A DNA stretch of 64,000 nt from CBDCZY01 sp965224745 (lineage in GTDB: Bacteria > Pseudomonadota > Gammaproteobacteria > Methylococcales > Methylomonadaceae), in assembly GCA_965224745.1 (NCBI GenBank), contig CBDCZY010000004.1, positions 62,001-126,000 of the forward strand, written 5' to 3'. The notes under the pieces were generated by a model. That model was not told the DNA's origin and made no database searches. It saw only the letters and a program-made list of their open reading frames with translations. Positions 45,728 to 53,124 of this stretch are shown one piece after another (the stretch's first letter is position 1; the number at the start of each line of letters is the position of its first letter). The translations under genes and the position numbers were made by a program.

Positions 45728-45820
45728 ATCAAAGTCGTCACCATTACTTTTTTTCTGCGTAATAAAAATATTACCCTTTTAAAACATGGGTTTAATGATT
45801 TGCAAATCGTAGTTTAAACG

Positions 45821-45837
45821 TTGGCACGGCTCCTGCT
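45821..45837 (+). promoter_or_regulatory. Sigma-54 (RpoN) promoter
   Basis: TTGGCACGGCTCCTGCT matches the consensus YTGGCACG-N4-TTGCW, with the invariant GG and GC separated by 10 bases. Transcription would start near 45848, about 48 bases before the ATG at 45896. Such promoters need an AAA+ activator, which fits the paired repeats upstream. Confidence 0.65.
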
Positions 45838-45895
45838 GCAGGTAGGTTGTAGTTTTAACAACTACACATTTGTTTAACTTAACAGGAGAAATACA

Positions 45896-46312
45896 ATGCG
45901 TGGATTATCACAATTAGTAGTTATTGCACTCATGTCCGGTTCAGTGGGTTCCGCGAATTCAGGTGGTTTTGGGATTTCAGTGGGTTCCTTTGGCCAGGAG
46001 GATATGATGTCCGGAAATATTATCCTCGTTGACGGCGGATATACGGAGCAGAAGGAAGAGAAGGAACGGCGGGAAAGAAAACGTGCCCGGGAGGATAAAG
46101 ACAAGGTAGATTACAACCTTAAGGATGACCGCTCATTATATGAAATATTTCGAGCGACTCTCACTGAGAACCGGAATTATTGGCGTGAACGCTATCGCGA
46201 GAATCAGAAGAAGATGGATCGGCAGAAGTACGAGGGTGGTTCCAACCGTGGTCAGAACAGGAATAACGACGCCGAGCATAACTACGGCGCGCCGGGCGAC
46301 GGAATCTACTAA
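45896..46312 (+). CDS. Exported protein of unknown function with a charged coiled-coil
   Basis: 138 residues. MRGLSQLVVIALMSGSVGSA is a plausible signal peptide; a glycine-rich segment (SGGFGISVGSFGQEDMMSGNIILVDGGYTEQ) follows, then about 60 residues of K, E, R and D (EKEEKERRERKRAREDKDKV) and an asparagine/glycine-rich tail. No family recognised. A strong AGGAG ribosome site precedes the ATG. Base composition is visibly more GC-rich than the flanks, suggesting acquisition. The sigma-54 promoter just upstream implies tight condition-dependent expression. Confidence 0.65.
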   Translation: MRGLSQLVVIALMSGSVGSANSGGFGISVGSFGQEDMMSGNIILVDGGYTEQKEEKERRERKRAREDKDKVDYNLKDDRSLYEIFRATLTENRNYWRERYRENQKKMDRQKYEGGSNRGQNRNNDAEHNYGAPGDGIY

Positions 46313-46351
46313 CATGAACATTAGAAACAAGAGTCAATAAAGGGGCATGGT

Positions 46352-46381
46352 CTCGGCTCCAACCGCCAAAAAGGAGCCGGG
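46352..46381 (+). terminator. Hairpin without a clear T tract, downstream of the 45896 gene
   Basis: CTCGGCTCC (46352-46360) and GGAGCCGGG (46373-46381) pair with one mismatch around a 12-base loop. It lies 40 bases after the stop at 46312. The bases that follow (GTCGGAGTAAAATAA) lack a U-run, so a transcript-stabilising hairpin is as likely as termination. Confidence 0.35.
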
Positions 46382-46459
46382 GTCGGAGTAAAATAAATAA
46401 ACAAATGTGCTAACGCTATGTAAATCCGCAAGGAAAAGTAAACACGTCAATGGTTATAA

Positions 46460-46594
46460 TTAATGTTACCCTGACCCCAATAATTCAGAACTTTATTTAT
46501 GCCTGAATTAAGGATTTCTTAAACGACCTCCTACGGCATTAAAATACCTATCCATTGCCACAGCGCCAAATATTTAGGGTCAGAGTAACATTAA
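46460..46594. repeat. Inverted-repeat unit with GGGTCAGAGTAACATTAA ends
   Basis: TTAATGTTACCCTGACCC (46460-46477) faces GGGTCAGAGTAACATTAA (46577-46594), one mismatch over 18 bases, around about 100 non-coding bases. Further copies of the word GGGTCAGAGTA occur at 46708 and 46719. This motif resembles the recognition words of REP-associated transposase elements; no such transposase is seen here. Confidence 0.5.
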
Positions 46595-46691
46595 TCCAGC
46601 CAGTTTTAGCTATACTGCAAAGAGGGTTGGATATGTTTATTTTGCTTGTCCGGAACGCCCGCCAAAAAAGTGTCAAGGACATTTTTCTCAA
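46568..46691. repeat. 124-bp direct repeat, left copy
   Basis: From AAATATTTAGGGTCAG to AAGGACATTTTTCTCAA. An almost identical copy (three mismatches) lies at 51253-51376 in the same orientation. The two bracket the ISKra4, rve and IS1 elements, the hicAB locus and an IS5 remnant. No coding potential is assigned. Confidence 0.75.
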
Positions 46692-46861
46692 ATATTTAGA
46701 ATATTTAGGGTCAGAGTAGGGTCAGAGTAATAAAAAAGAGTATAAAATTCAAGAATGATTATGCGAAATTTACATCTTTCAAGTTATTTATACCCAATCG
46801 TTCAACCCTCCAAGCGGGTCAATGCGGGTACGATTAAAAGTGATGCAAGACTAAATTTTCA

Positions 46862-47926
46862 TCATGCCGCCTTTTGCCTAACATCTTGCCAGTAATTTTC
46901 CCATCGTTGATTGATTCTACATAATCGCAAAGCCAACATATAATCTATATTATTGGGTGACCACCAAGCTCCAGGACGCTTAAGCCGAGCTTGAACAATG
47001 TAACGGTGAGCGCTTTCAATTTCACCTGAACCGATTGGAAGTCCTTTTTCTATCGCACCTTGATAATCAACTTGATCCAGACGATTTCTCAAGTAGCGGT
47101 AAGCCCTACGAACCGGCGCTTTCTCATCATCCGTTTCGGATGGTTCAAGAAACGGCAATAGGGTTTCAAGAACAAGGCTGGCCTGATTGATTTTCAAACG
47201 TTGTTTTTGTTCATCTAACCATAATGCCGAGTCACCTGTACAGCTAGGTGCCGCTTCTGCCAAGTATTCACAAAGATGCATTAAGTCGATTAAATAGGTT
47301 CCATTTTCGCCAAATTGTTCATCCACTTGGCGCTTGATCCAGGATGCGCCATCGCCTACCGAATGCACGTGTGTTTGTTGGCCAAAGTTTACATTCATCG
47401 CGCAATCAAATAACTGGCGACCTGTTTCTTCAATACCCCCAGAAAAGTTTCCTCCATAATGCAGCGTCCGACTGCCACATTCATGGGCAATACAAAGTCG
47501 CAGTTCTTGCCAGCCCAGTGTTTTTTCTTTTCGCTTATCTTTTGCTTCAGGATCAATGGTCACCACAGGAACCATGCCTCCATCTGTCTCTGCAATGACG
47601 TGTTTTGTACCTGAGGTATCTGGCCAGTCACTGACAAGGTCTGTTTGTTCAAATATCGCTTTGCCATGATGCTCTGTGATGAACCTAATACTACTCACCG
47701 GTACCTCTATTCCATAATGTTCTTGGAGTTTAGCGTTGACTTGGCCAAATGGCTGGTCTGCTCCAAAATCTGTGATGGCCCGTTGTAAAGGCGTCGAGGT
47801 ACTTCGGCAGGTCACATTCGCTTGATCTGAAAAAGTACGAACGATATGGGTTGACTCACGAAAGAGGGTTTCTTCAATTTCGATAATATCAAAGGTACTA
47901 TGCCACCACAGTTTTTTTTCCTGCAA
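46862..47926 (-). CDS. ISKra4-family transposase, main frame
   Basis: 354 codons. Recognisable ISKra4 blocks are ADQPFGQVNAKLQEHYGIEVPVSSIR, the catalytic region VIAETDGGMVPVVTID, HSVGDGASWIKRQVDEQFG, LIDLMHLCEYLAEAA and LPIGSGEIESAHRYIVQARLKRPGAWW. It overlaps the 47898-48179 frame by 29 bases in the -1 phase. The complement of the A8 run at 47912-47919 (GGAAAAAAAACTG) is a likely -1 slippery site giving the full-length product. Confidence 0.85.
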   Translation of the reverse strand: MQEKKLWWHSTFDIIEIEETLFRESTHIVRTFSDQANVTCRSTSTPLQRAITDFGADQPFGQVNAKLQEHYGIEVPVSSIRFITEHHGKAIFEQTDLVSDWPDTSGTKHVIAETDGGMVPVVTIDPEAKDKRKEKTLGWQELRLCIAHECGSRTLHYGGNFSGGIEETGRQLFDCAMNVNFGQQTHVHSVGDGASWIKRQVDEQFGENGTYLIDLMHLCEYLAEAAPSCTGDSALWLDEQKQRLKINQASLVLETLLPFLEPSETDDEKAPVRRAYRYLRNRLDQVDYQGAIEKGLPIGSGEIESAHRYIVQARLKRPGAWWSPNNIDYMLALRLCRINQRWENYWQDVRQKAA

Positions 47927-48179
47927 TACGTAATTCGGGTTGTTCTTTCAATTCAGCTTCATTGCGCTTATTTTTACTTTCTGCCCACTCGGAAAGTGCT
48001 GCGTGACCTATTTTTCGAACCTCTTCAATGACGCGTTGCTCCGCTGCATCCGCTTTCTCAATCGTTTCATCGTCATCTTCTACGATAGCCATTAATGCCT
48101 CAACACGATGGCGTAGTATGGGATGTTCATTTAGAAGTTCGAGTAGCTTTATATCTTTTTCGGGGATGGTTTTGTTCAT
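47898..48179 (-). CDS. ISKra4-family transposase, N-terminal frame
   Basis: 93 codons with helical content (DIKLLELLNEHPILRHRVEALMAIVEDDDETIEKADAAEQRVIEEVRKIG). It ends soon after an A8 run with IAGKKTVVA, where a -1 shift would continue into the main transposase frame as KKLWWHSTFD. It is the N-terminal part of the same protein and not a separate gene. Confidence 0.75.
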   Translation of the reverse strand: MNKTIPEKDIKLLELLNEHPILRHRVEALMAIVEDDDETIEKADAAEQRVIEEVRKIGHAALSEWAESKNKRNEAELKEQPELRIAGKKTVVA

Positions 48180-48281
48180 GTATATTTTCTTTTATATTTC
48201 AACTCTATAAAATACAATCTTAACATGTTGCATCACTTTTAATCACACCCGTGTTATACCCCATATTTGACAAAAGTATTT

Positions 48282-49655
48282 TCCAATTCAGAAATGAGTC
48301 TGAAATGTGCATAAAAGTTAAGCCATTTTTTTCTGTTCAAAAATCTGGTTAAAAAGTTTCTGTCTTTCTTTTTTTAGGATTATAGCGGCCTGATTATCGG
48401 TTATTGCCATGGCAACCTGATCGAGTATCGCAAAGCTTATTCCCGGTTTCAAATATTTTTCACTGTCAGGTAGTGATTTGAGTTTGTCATAAGGTGTCAT
48501 CATGTTTTTATAGGGGTATTGCTTAGACTGCTTTCCTTTATCGTCGGTGATGATTTCAGGATAAAAGCAGGGCCTGTGATAGTTAACATAGGGGTACAAA
48601 TACTTGATATTGAATTCATTCAGCCTCGCAGCCCATCTTTGTGGGATATGGGTATAGCCAAAAACCTTTCTGACCACCGCGGCATTTTTGCCTTCAACCA
48701 GTGCATTATCATTGGTTTGTCGGGATCGTGATTTGGTCATTTCAATCAATAGCTTATTTAACAGGTTCTCTACGGGCTTGTTGATATATTCTGACCCATT
48801 GTCAGAGTGAAAACCTTTGATGATAAAGGGAAAAGTTTCCAGTATTTGTTCAAGCACGGGGATTAAAAAGTGTTCGCTGATTTTTTCAACGGATAAGATC
48901 ATTTCAAACTGAGTGACTTCATCAACTACATTGATATGATAAACGCCTTTTTGCTTGTCCTGGTCGCCCTGGTGAACGGTATCAACGCGAAGGTATCCTG
49001 GCTGACCGTTGGCTTGTGGTTTTCTTTTGTCGCCAATGGCGATCTGCCTGGGTTTGGTTTTTTCAAAGTCTCTGCGCTGTAACTGATAGGTTTTTGATGC
49101 CCTCAGATTGTAGAGGTGTGAAACAGAGATTGTCGCCAGCTTTTGATACTGCTTCTCTCCGTACACCTGATAGGAACGCTCAATAAGCTTTTTCACGGCA
49201 TGACCACAAGGTTTCTCATGCCATTCATCAATGTCTGCCAATAATCGAATATCGCGCTGAGAATATTTTCGGTTGAAACCATTGCCTCTTGCTGGGCTGT
49301 ACCTGACGTAACCGGTCTTTCGGTACTGCGCGATGAGACGTGTCATCTGCTGGCGGGAATAACCGGTTAGCTTAATCAGAAACCGACTAATGATGCCCTT
49401 GTCTTTTTTATTGCAGGACAGGTAGTTGAATTTAACGAGTCCCTTTTGGATCAATTGATACCGCTCAGCTTTATTACCCGGTATCGAATAGGCTATCGAT
49501 TGGTTGCCCTGTAAAAAGGATTCGAGGTGCTCTATTTGGGTTAAATTATCGATGTTCATAATCATTTTCATAAAGTGGATTATGAACAGAAAAGCTATTT
49601 CAGGCTCATTTTATACTGGAAATAAGGAGTCGTTTCAGACTCATTTCATATTGGA
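48282..49655 (-). mobile_element. rve/DDE insertion sequence (IS481/ISNCY-like)
   Basis: About 1.37 kb. Terminal repeats TCCAATTCAGAAATGAGTCT (48282) and the complement of the block ending CATTTCATATTGGA (49655) share most positions, including AAATGAGTCTGAAA. It encodes one transposase on the minus strand. Only 31 bases separate it from the ISKra4 element. Its right end supplies bases of the -35 of the adjacent hicAB promoter. Confidence 0.75.
48318..49571 (-). CDS. DDE (rve-domain) transposase
   Basis: 417 residues. An N-terminal helix-turn-helix region (FLIKLTGYSRQQMTRLIAQYRKTG) and an integrase core with acidic residues in YLRVDTVHQGD, FHSDNGSEYINK and NDNALVEGKNAAVVRK (D, D, E). An alternative start at the second methionine is possible (MNIDN). 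The family is close to the IS481/ISNCY integrase-type transposases. The frame is intact. Confidence 0.85.
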   Translation of the reverse strand: MKMIMNIDNLTQIEHLESFLQGNQSIAYSIPGNKAERYQLIQKGLVKFNYLSCNKKDKGIISRFLIKLTGYSRQQMTRLIAQYRKTGYVRYSPARGNGFNRKYSQRDIRLLADIDEWHEKPCGHAVKKLIERSYQVYGEKQYQKLATISVSHLYNLRASKTYQLQRRDFEKTKPRQIAIGDKRKPQANGQPGYLRVDTVHQGDQDKQKGVYHINVVDEVTQFEMILSVEKISEHFLIPVLEQILETFPFIIKGFHSDNGSEYINKPVENLLNKLLIEMTKSRSRQTNDNALVEGKNAAVVRKVFGYTHIPQRWAARLNEFNIKYLYPYVNYHRPCFYPEIITDDKGKQSKQYPYKNMMTPYDKLKSLPDSEKYLKPGISFAILDQVAMAITDNQAAIILKKERQKLFNQIFEQKKMA

Positions 49656-49683
49656 CAAGACTACAAATAGTACTATAATAGTA
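49651..49683 (+). promoter_or_regulatory. hicAB promoter with overlapping palindromic operator
   Basis: TTGGAC at 49651-49656 and TATAAT at 49674-49679 are separated by exactly 17 bases. The -35 lies in the terminal repeat of the neighbouring IS. TACTAT-A-ATAGTA (49671-49683) is a perfect palindrome with a central base over the -10, a likely HicB operator. The hicA ATG follows 11 bases after it. Confidence 0.65.
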
Positions 49684-49727
49684 TTATGACACTATGCCGC
49701 AGAAGATTCGCGAACTCATTGCAATAT

Positions 49728-50491
49728 GGCATTGCTAATTTAGTATAGTTAACGTTCCATTTCTTTTATGCATTAAGAGTAATATAGACAGCTCAAGCAT
49801 TCGAACACTTTTTGTGTAACATTTTGTCTTTCTTCTCATTCGTGCAAGAAAATGTCTAAAGATACTATTGTAGCCTTCAACTGTGTATGTTTCAGCTTTG
49901 GATTGAACGTGTTTTTCGCTAGGAATAAAATGTTCATAGGGCTGCCAATAATCGGTTGCTATTGTTCCATTTAATTGATCTTCAATTCCTTCCCAGAGTT
50001 TTTGTCCTGTCTGTACGCTTCGGTCGCCAACAATGAAATTGATGAATTTTTTCCCATATCTATCAACAGCAATCCATATCCATTTATAGCTTTTTTTTGA
50101 CCCACATAGGTATGCATTTCATCCATCTCAGCATAAATCACTTGTTCAGGACTTTTCAATTCGGCAACTTGCTCACCAAAGGATCTAATCCAATTTAGTA
50201 CCGTGACATTGCTTACGTTCAAAACCCGACCAATTGAACGAAACCCTAATCCTTCAAGATATAATTGAAGAGCCATCTTTCTTAAATAGAATGGTTTGGC
50301 TCCCGAGCCACTAGCAACAGTATATCGAAAATTACATTCTTTACATTTGTAACGCTGCTTTTGTTTTACGATACCATCTTTGATGTTTTTATTAGATTTG
50401 CATTTAGGGCATTCCATTAAATTTCTCGCTCTCTTTAGAAAGATATCAAAAATTTAATTCTAACATAAAGCTATACTAAATTAGCAATGCC
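49728..50491 (-). mobile_element. IS1-family insertion sequence inside hicA
   Basis: 764 bases. The terminal inverted repeats are 21-base perfect copies: GGCATTGCTAATTTAGTATA plus G at 49728-49748, and its complement at 50471-50491. The flanks carry the same 8 bases, TGCAATAT (49720-49727 and 50492-50499), a clean target duplication of IS1-family length. A transposase on the minus strand fills the interior. Confidence 0.95.
49735..50417 (-). CDS. IS1-family transposase (needs a -1 frameshift)
   Basis: The first frame (49971-50417) has the zinc finger CPKCKSNKNIKDG...YKCKECNFRYTV, a helix-turn-helix and EMDEMHTYVGQKKA, ending at GLLLIDMGK. Slipping back one base on the A6 run in GGGAAAAAATTC continues as KFINFIVGDRSVQTGQ, then YWQPYEHFIP, SKAETYTVEGYNS and IFRHFLARMRRK to a TAG inside the terminal repeat, about 227 residues in all. 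The A-AAA-AAT heptamer is a credible programmed -1 site, so the element may be active. Confidence 0.85.
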
Positions 50492-50656
50492 TGCAATATT
50501 AGAGAAAGCAGGTTTCTCTAATAGAGGAGGAAAAGGTAGCCATCGCAACTTCCTCCATCCATCTGGTGAAAAAGTCACTATTTCAGGCAAACCCGGCAAT
50601 GATGCCCTCAAATATCAAGAGAAGGAAGTAAAAGCAAAAATTAAAGAGGTCAATAA

Positions 50657-51001
50657 ATGAAAATTGCAGACCAATACATAAAATTAGTCGAATGGTCAGA
50701 AGAGGATCAATGCTACGTTGGATCGTCTCCTGGTCTAATTGGTTCTTGTTGTCATGGTATGGACGAGGCCAAAGTCTATAAGCAGCTTTGTGGCATAGTT
50801 GAAGAGTGGGTGGATATTCATCAGCAAGAAGGGCTTCCTTTGCCAGAATCATTTGCTAGTAAATCCTATTCAGGTAAATTTGTTATCCGAGTGGGTACAG
50901 AGTTACATAAGGCGCTAGCGATTAAGGCGGCAAAGTCTGGCGCCAGTCTTAATAAGATTTGCACGGATCTTCTCCGTAATTCCATTATTCCTCGAGGCTA
51001 A
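50657..51001 (+). CDS. hicB: HicB antitoxin
   Basis: 114 residues. The N-terminal partial RNase H-like HicB domain (YIKLVEWSEEDQCYVGSSPGLIGSCCHGMDEAKVYKQLCGIVEEWVDIHQQEGLPLP) is followed by a ribbon-helix-helix DNA-binding region (KFVIRVGTELHKALAIKAAKSGASLNKICTDLL). It neutralises HicA and represses the operon. The ATG overlaps the hicA stop by four bases (ATGA), so coupling to hicA translation has been broken by the IS. The gene itself is intact. Confidence 0.93.
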   Translation: MKIADQYIKLVEWSEEDQCYVGSSPGLIGSCCHGMDEAKVYKQLCGIVEEWVDIHQQEGLPLPESFASKSYSGKFVIRVGTELHKALAIKAAKSGASLNKICTDLLRNSIIPRG

Positions 51002-51002
51002 T

Positions 51003-51250
51003 CAGCGTCTTGAGCAGCGCGTCTCTTTGTGACTGATTCCTATCAGTAAAATTGACGAAGATCGAAAAAAAGGCTTGTCGCAGCCATTTATTCAGATTCC
51101 AGGCGCACGCCGCCATCAACACATTAGCGAGGTCGCCTGCAGTGCCTTTAAGAAGTTTCGGGTTAATCTAAAGTCGGTATTCATATGGCCAATAGTGGGT
51201 TCAATCGCCGCTCTCCAGCGGCAGCGCTTTCTTTTTTTATCGCGTTGATA
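51003..51250 (-). pseudogene. IS5-family transposase remnant
   Basis: Reading the minus strand gives RDKKRKRCRWRAAIEPTIGHMNTDFRLTRNFLKG, then after one frameshift LMAACAWNLNKWLRQAFF, the C-terminal portion of IS5-family transposases (pattern RRAAIEPxIGHLK to FLKG to NFKKWLR). The N-terminal part and ends are missing. It directly abuts the 124-bp repeat and the hicB stop. Confidence 0.75.
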
Positions 51251-51252
51251 GT

Positions 51253-51376
51253 AAATATTTAGAGTCAGAGTAACATTAATTCAGCCAGTTTTAGCTATAC
51301 TGCAAAGAGGGTTGGATATGTTTATGTTGCTTGTCCGGAACGCCCGCCAAAAAAGTGTCAAGGACATTTTTCTCAA
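51253..51376. repeat. 124-bp direct repeat, right copy
   Basis: AAATATTTAGAGTCAG through to TTTTTCTCAA, three mismatches from 46568-46691. It follows the IS5 remnant, and with the left copy frames the IS/hicAB segment. Confidence 0.75.
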
Positions 51377-51629
51377 GCTTTCTGCGAAAATTTCACTTCA
51401 TGGAAGTAGTTATTCGCAATATCGTATTCATCAAGGTCGTCGCCTTCTCGAGAAATCGTAGAAATGTTGGTAGCTCAAACATTTGGAGGCGTCTCAATCA
51501 TTCAAGCACAGGTGGGGATCTGGAACTTCGCTTGTATGTTTGGCGTATTTTAGAATTTTGATAAATTTACAGACCGAGCCATTCTTGAACTCACTTTGTT
51601 AACCAACAATGTATTGGGAGATATGTGTT
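51377..51629. other. Intergenic stretch after the right repeat
   Basis: About 250 bases. A plus-strand open frame begins in the repeat at 51331 and ends at 51561, but it has no ribosome site and no recognisable protein pattern, so it is not called. A GGGAG near 51616 serves the next gene. Confidence 0.4.
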
Positions 51630-52205
51630 ATGAAAAAGTATAGCTTGATTATTTCGATTCTCTTTTTGCTTTCGGCGACAGCAGCACACGCTCAGTCACT
51701 GACTCGTTATCTGTCCATCCCCTCGTCCGGATTCACGCCGCAATCCTCCGAAGGATTTTTTATCGACGACGGTAGTTACAATGGGAACACAACGGGTACA
51801 GCACGATTTTTTGGAGGAAGCTTCAACATGTTCGCGCCTGTCAACCTGCCGCATGGCATGAAGGTCACCTCATTGCATTGCGGTGGCGGAACAAGTCCTA
51901 TTGCCAGATTGAGGTTCACCTTGCGCCGCAACGAACCTCAGCAGGCAAACGTGGACATGGCGGTTATCCAATTATCTGGAGAGGAAAGTGGTGGTTTCAA
52001 ATTCATGGAGACGAACTCAATTACGTCACCCGTGGTCAACAATTTCAGTTTCAACTATTACATCGTTGCTAGTGCGAATGATGGTGATGTCGCACCCTGC
52101 ACGAACTGCTCTGTCGGTTCCTGCAGAATAGGTTACGCTCCCAATGCCGTCGTCTCCGACCCATTCCCCAACCCTGTCGAGCCCAGCATCGACCCCCGGC
52201 TATAA
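51630..52205 (+). CDS. Secreted protein of unknown function
   Basis: 191 residues from the ATG at 51630, which begins a clear signal peptide (MKKYSLIISILFLLSATAAHAQS, cleavage after AHA). The mature part is beta-rich with YLSIPSSGFTPQSSEGFFIDDGSYNGNT, RLRFTLRRNEPQQANVDMAVIQLSG and a cysteine cluster (APCTNCSVGSCRIGYAPN). A longer frame from 51609 adds seven residues before the signal. I do not recognise the family. Base composition is higher in GC than the flanks, so it may be acquired. Confidence 0.72.
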   Translation: MKKYSLIISILFLLSATAAHAQSLTRYLSIPSSGFTPQSSEGFFIDDGSYNGNTTGTARFFGGSFNMFAPVNLPHGMKVTSLHCGGGTSPIARLRFTLRRNEPQQANVDMAVIQLSGEESGGFKFMETNSITSPVVNNFSFNYYIVASANDGDVAPCTNCSVGSCRIGYAPNAVVSDPFPNPVEPSIDPRL

Positions 52206-52682
52206 GTCATAATAATTTGGATCAGGTTAGATTGGGGCTCTTACTTAACAGTTTTCATCAGATTCAAATTACAGTTATTGACATAAGTGACTGTTTTCTT
52301 GTGCATCTTGGATTAAGTAAGTGCCATTCGGGTCAGGTTAAATTTATAATTTTGGTATAATGCTGTTTTTACTGTTTTTTTATCATTCCCATGCTCTGCG
52401 TGGGAATGCAGCCTTTGATGCTCTGGGTCCCGTATTCATGACGCAGAGAGTCTCAAGATGCGTAACCACGCAGAGCATGGGAACGATGAACGTCTCACGA
52501 AATTTCAGATCATGTGTTTGGCGGGAAAATGGAGCGAATATAATCTCAGTTATCGCACCTAGAATGTAATCTTGAACAACCACATTTAGCCGCTTTTTCT
52601 GCCAATTTAAATTTGATCGTTATCTGCTGTAGATATCAATGCTAATCTTGATATAGATTCGATTAAGTCTATGCAATTAAAC
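52206..52682. other. Intergenic region with a REP-type repeat
   Basis: About 480 bases without a gene. It contains a promoter-like TATAAT at 52356 and the inverted repeat at 52380-52490. The strings GGATCAGGTTAGATT and GGGTCAGGTTAAATTT (near 52220 and 52330) resemble degenerate relatives of the GGGTCAGAGTAACATTAA word seen at 46.6 kb. Confidence 0.45.
52380..52490. repeat. REP-like inverted repeat (CATTCCCATGCTCTGCGTGG type)
   Basis: CATTCCCATGCTCTGCGTGG (52384-52403) faces CCACGCAGAGCATGGGAACG (52466-52485), forming a long hairpin. Words of the kind CCCATGCTCTGCGTGGGAA are widespread repetitive elements in several gammaproteobacterial genomes; this one is not protein-coding. Confidence 0.7.
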
Positions 52683-53072
52683 CTAAAGCGCCGAGAGCAT
52701 CTGCAACTCTTTTTCTATCCTGTTATCGAGTTCTTTTACCCAAATATTGTAGGATTCGTGTATCTCTCCCTCTTCGCCGTCATATTCCATGTTTCTACTG
52801 TCAAGGTATTTGATGTGGTAACTGTCGGTAGTATAAGCAATGGAGACCTGAACAGTATGTGACCCTTTCACGTAGGTCGCAAGTCTCAATCCTGGCTTGA
52901 CCGCTTTGGTTTTCCAACCAAGAAAAACCGCTGCCGAGTCAATCGCTTCCTCGACTTTTTGGGGGGTCAATGATTGAAATTGAGGAATACTTTTGGTTTC
53001 TAAACGATGAATAGGCTCTCCAGAACAAGCGGTTAGAATAAGAACAAATAAGTATCCGGCTATTTTTTTCAT
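52683..53072 (-). CDS. Lipoprotein of unknown function
   Basis: 129 residues with a lipoprotein signal MKKIAGYLFVLILTACSGEP (lipobox LTAC, cysteine near residue 16), followed by a soluble domain with LTPQKVEEAIDSAAVFLGWKTKAVKPGLRLATYVKGSHTVQVSIAYTTDSYHIKYLDSRNMEYDG. The predicted surface lipoprotein has beta strands and an acidic middle. No family recognised. It is transcribed toward the REP-type repeat. Confidence 0.78.
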   Translation of the reverse strand: MKKIAGYLFVLILTACSGEPIHRLETKSIPQFQSLTPQKVEEAIDSAAVFLGWKTKAVKPGLRLATYVKGSHTVQVSIAYTTDSYHIKYLDSRNMEYDGEEGEIHESYNIWVKELDNRIEKELQMLSAL

Positions 53073-53124
53073 GTTGATTCGTAAGAAGAAAATTTTAAGG
53101 AAAAGGATTTAAGTAGATTTTATA

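Larger units (their letters stand above)
46826..48250 (-). mobile_element. ISKra4-family insertion sequence
   Basis: About 1425 bases with terminal repeats GGGTACGATTAAAAGTGATG (46826) and the complement of CATCACTTTTAATCACACCC (ending 48250), agreeing at 21 of 23 positions. It holds two overlapping frames that together give an ISKra4-type transposase. No target duplication is apparent at the ends. Confidence 0.82.
49694..50660 (+). pseudogene. hicA: HicA toxin gene, split by an IS1-family insertion
   Basis: Bases 49694-49727 give MPQKIRELIAI and the gene resumes at 50500 after the insertion and its duplicated TGCAATAT. Removing the IS and one duplicate restores a 64-residue HicA: LEKAGFSNRGGKGSHRNFLHPSGEKVTISG, with the catalytic histidine in GSHRNF, ending KIKEVNK. 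HicA is an mRNA-cleaving toxin. Its stop overlaps the hicB start as ATGA. The insertion falls after residue 11, so the toxin is inactive unless the IS excises. Confidence 0.9.

Noticed and set aside
51331..51561. A 76-codon plus-strand open frame after the IS5 remnant
   Set aside because: It starts inside the non-coding 124-bp repeat, has no ribosome site and no plausible protein pattern.
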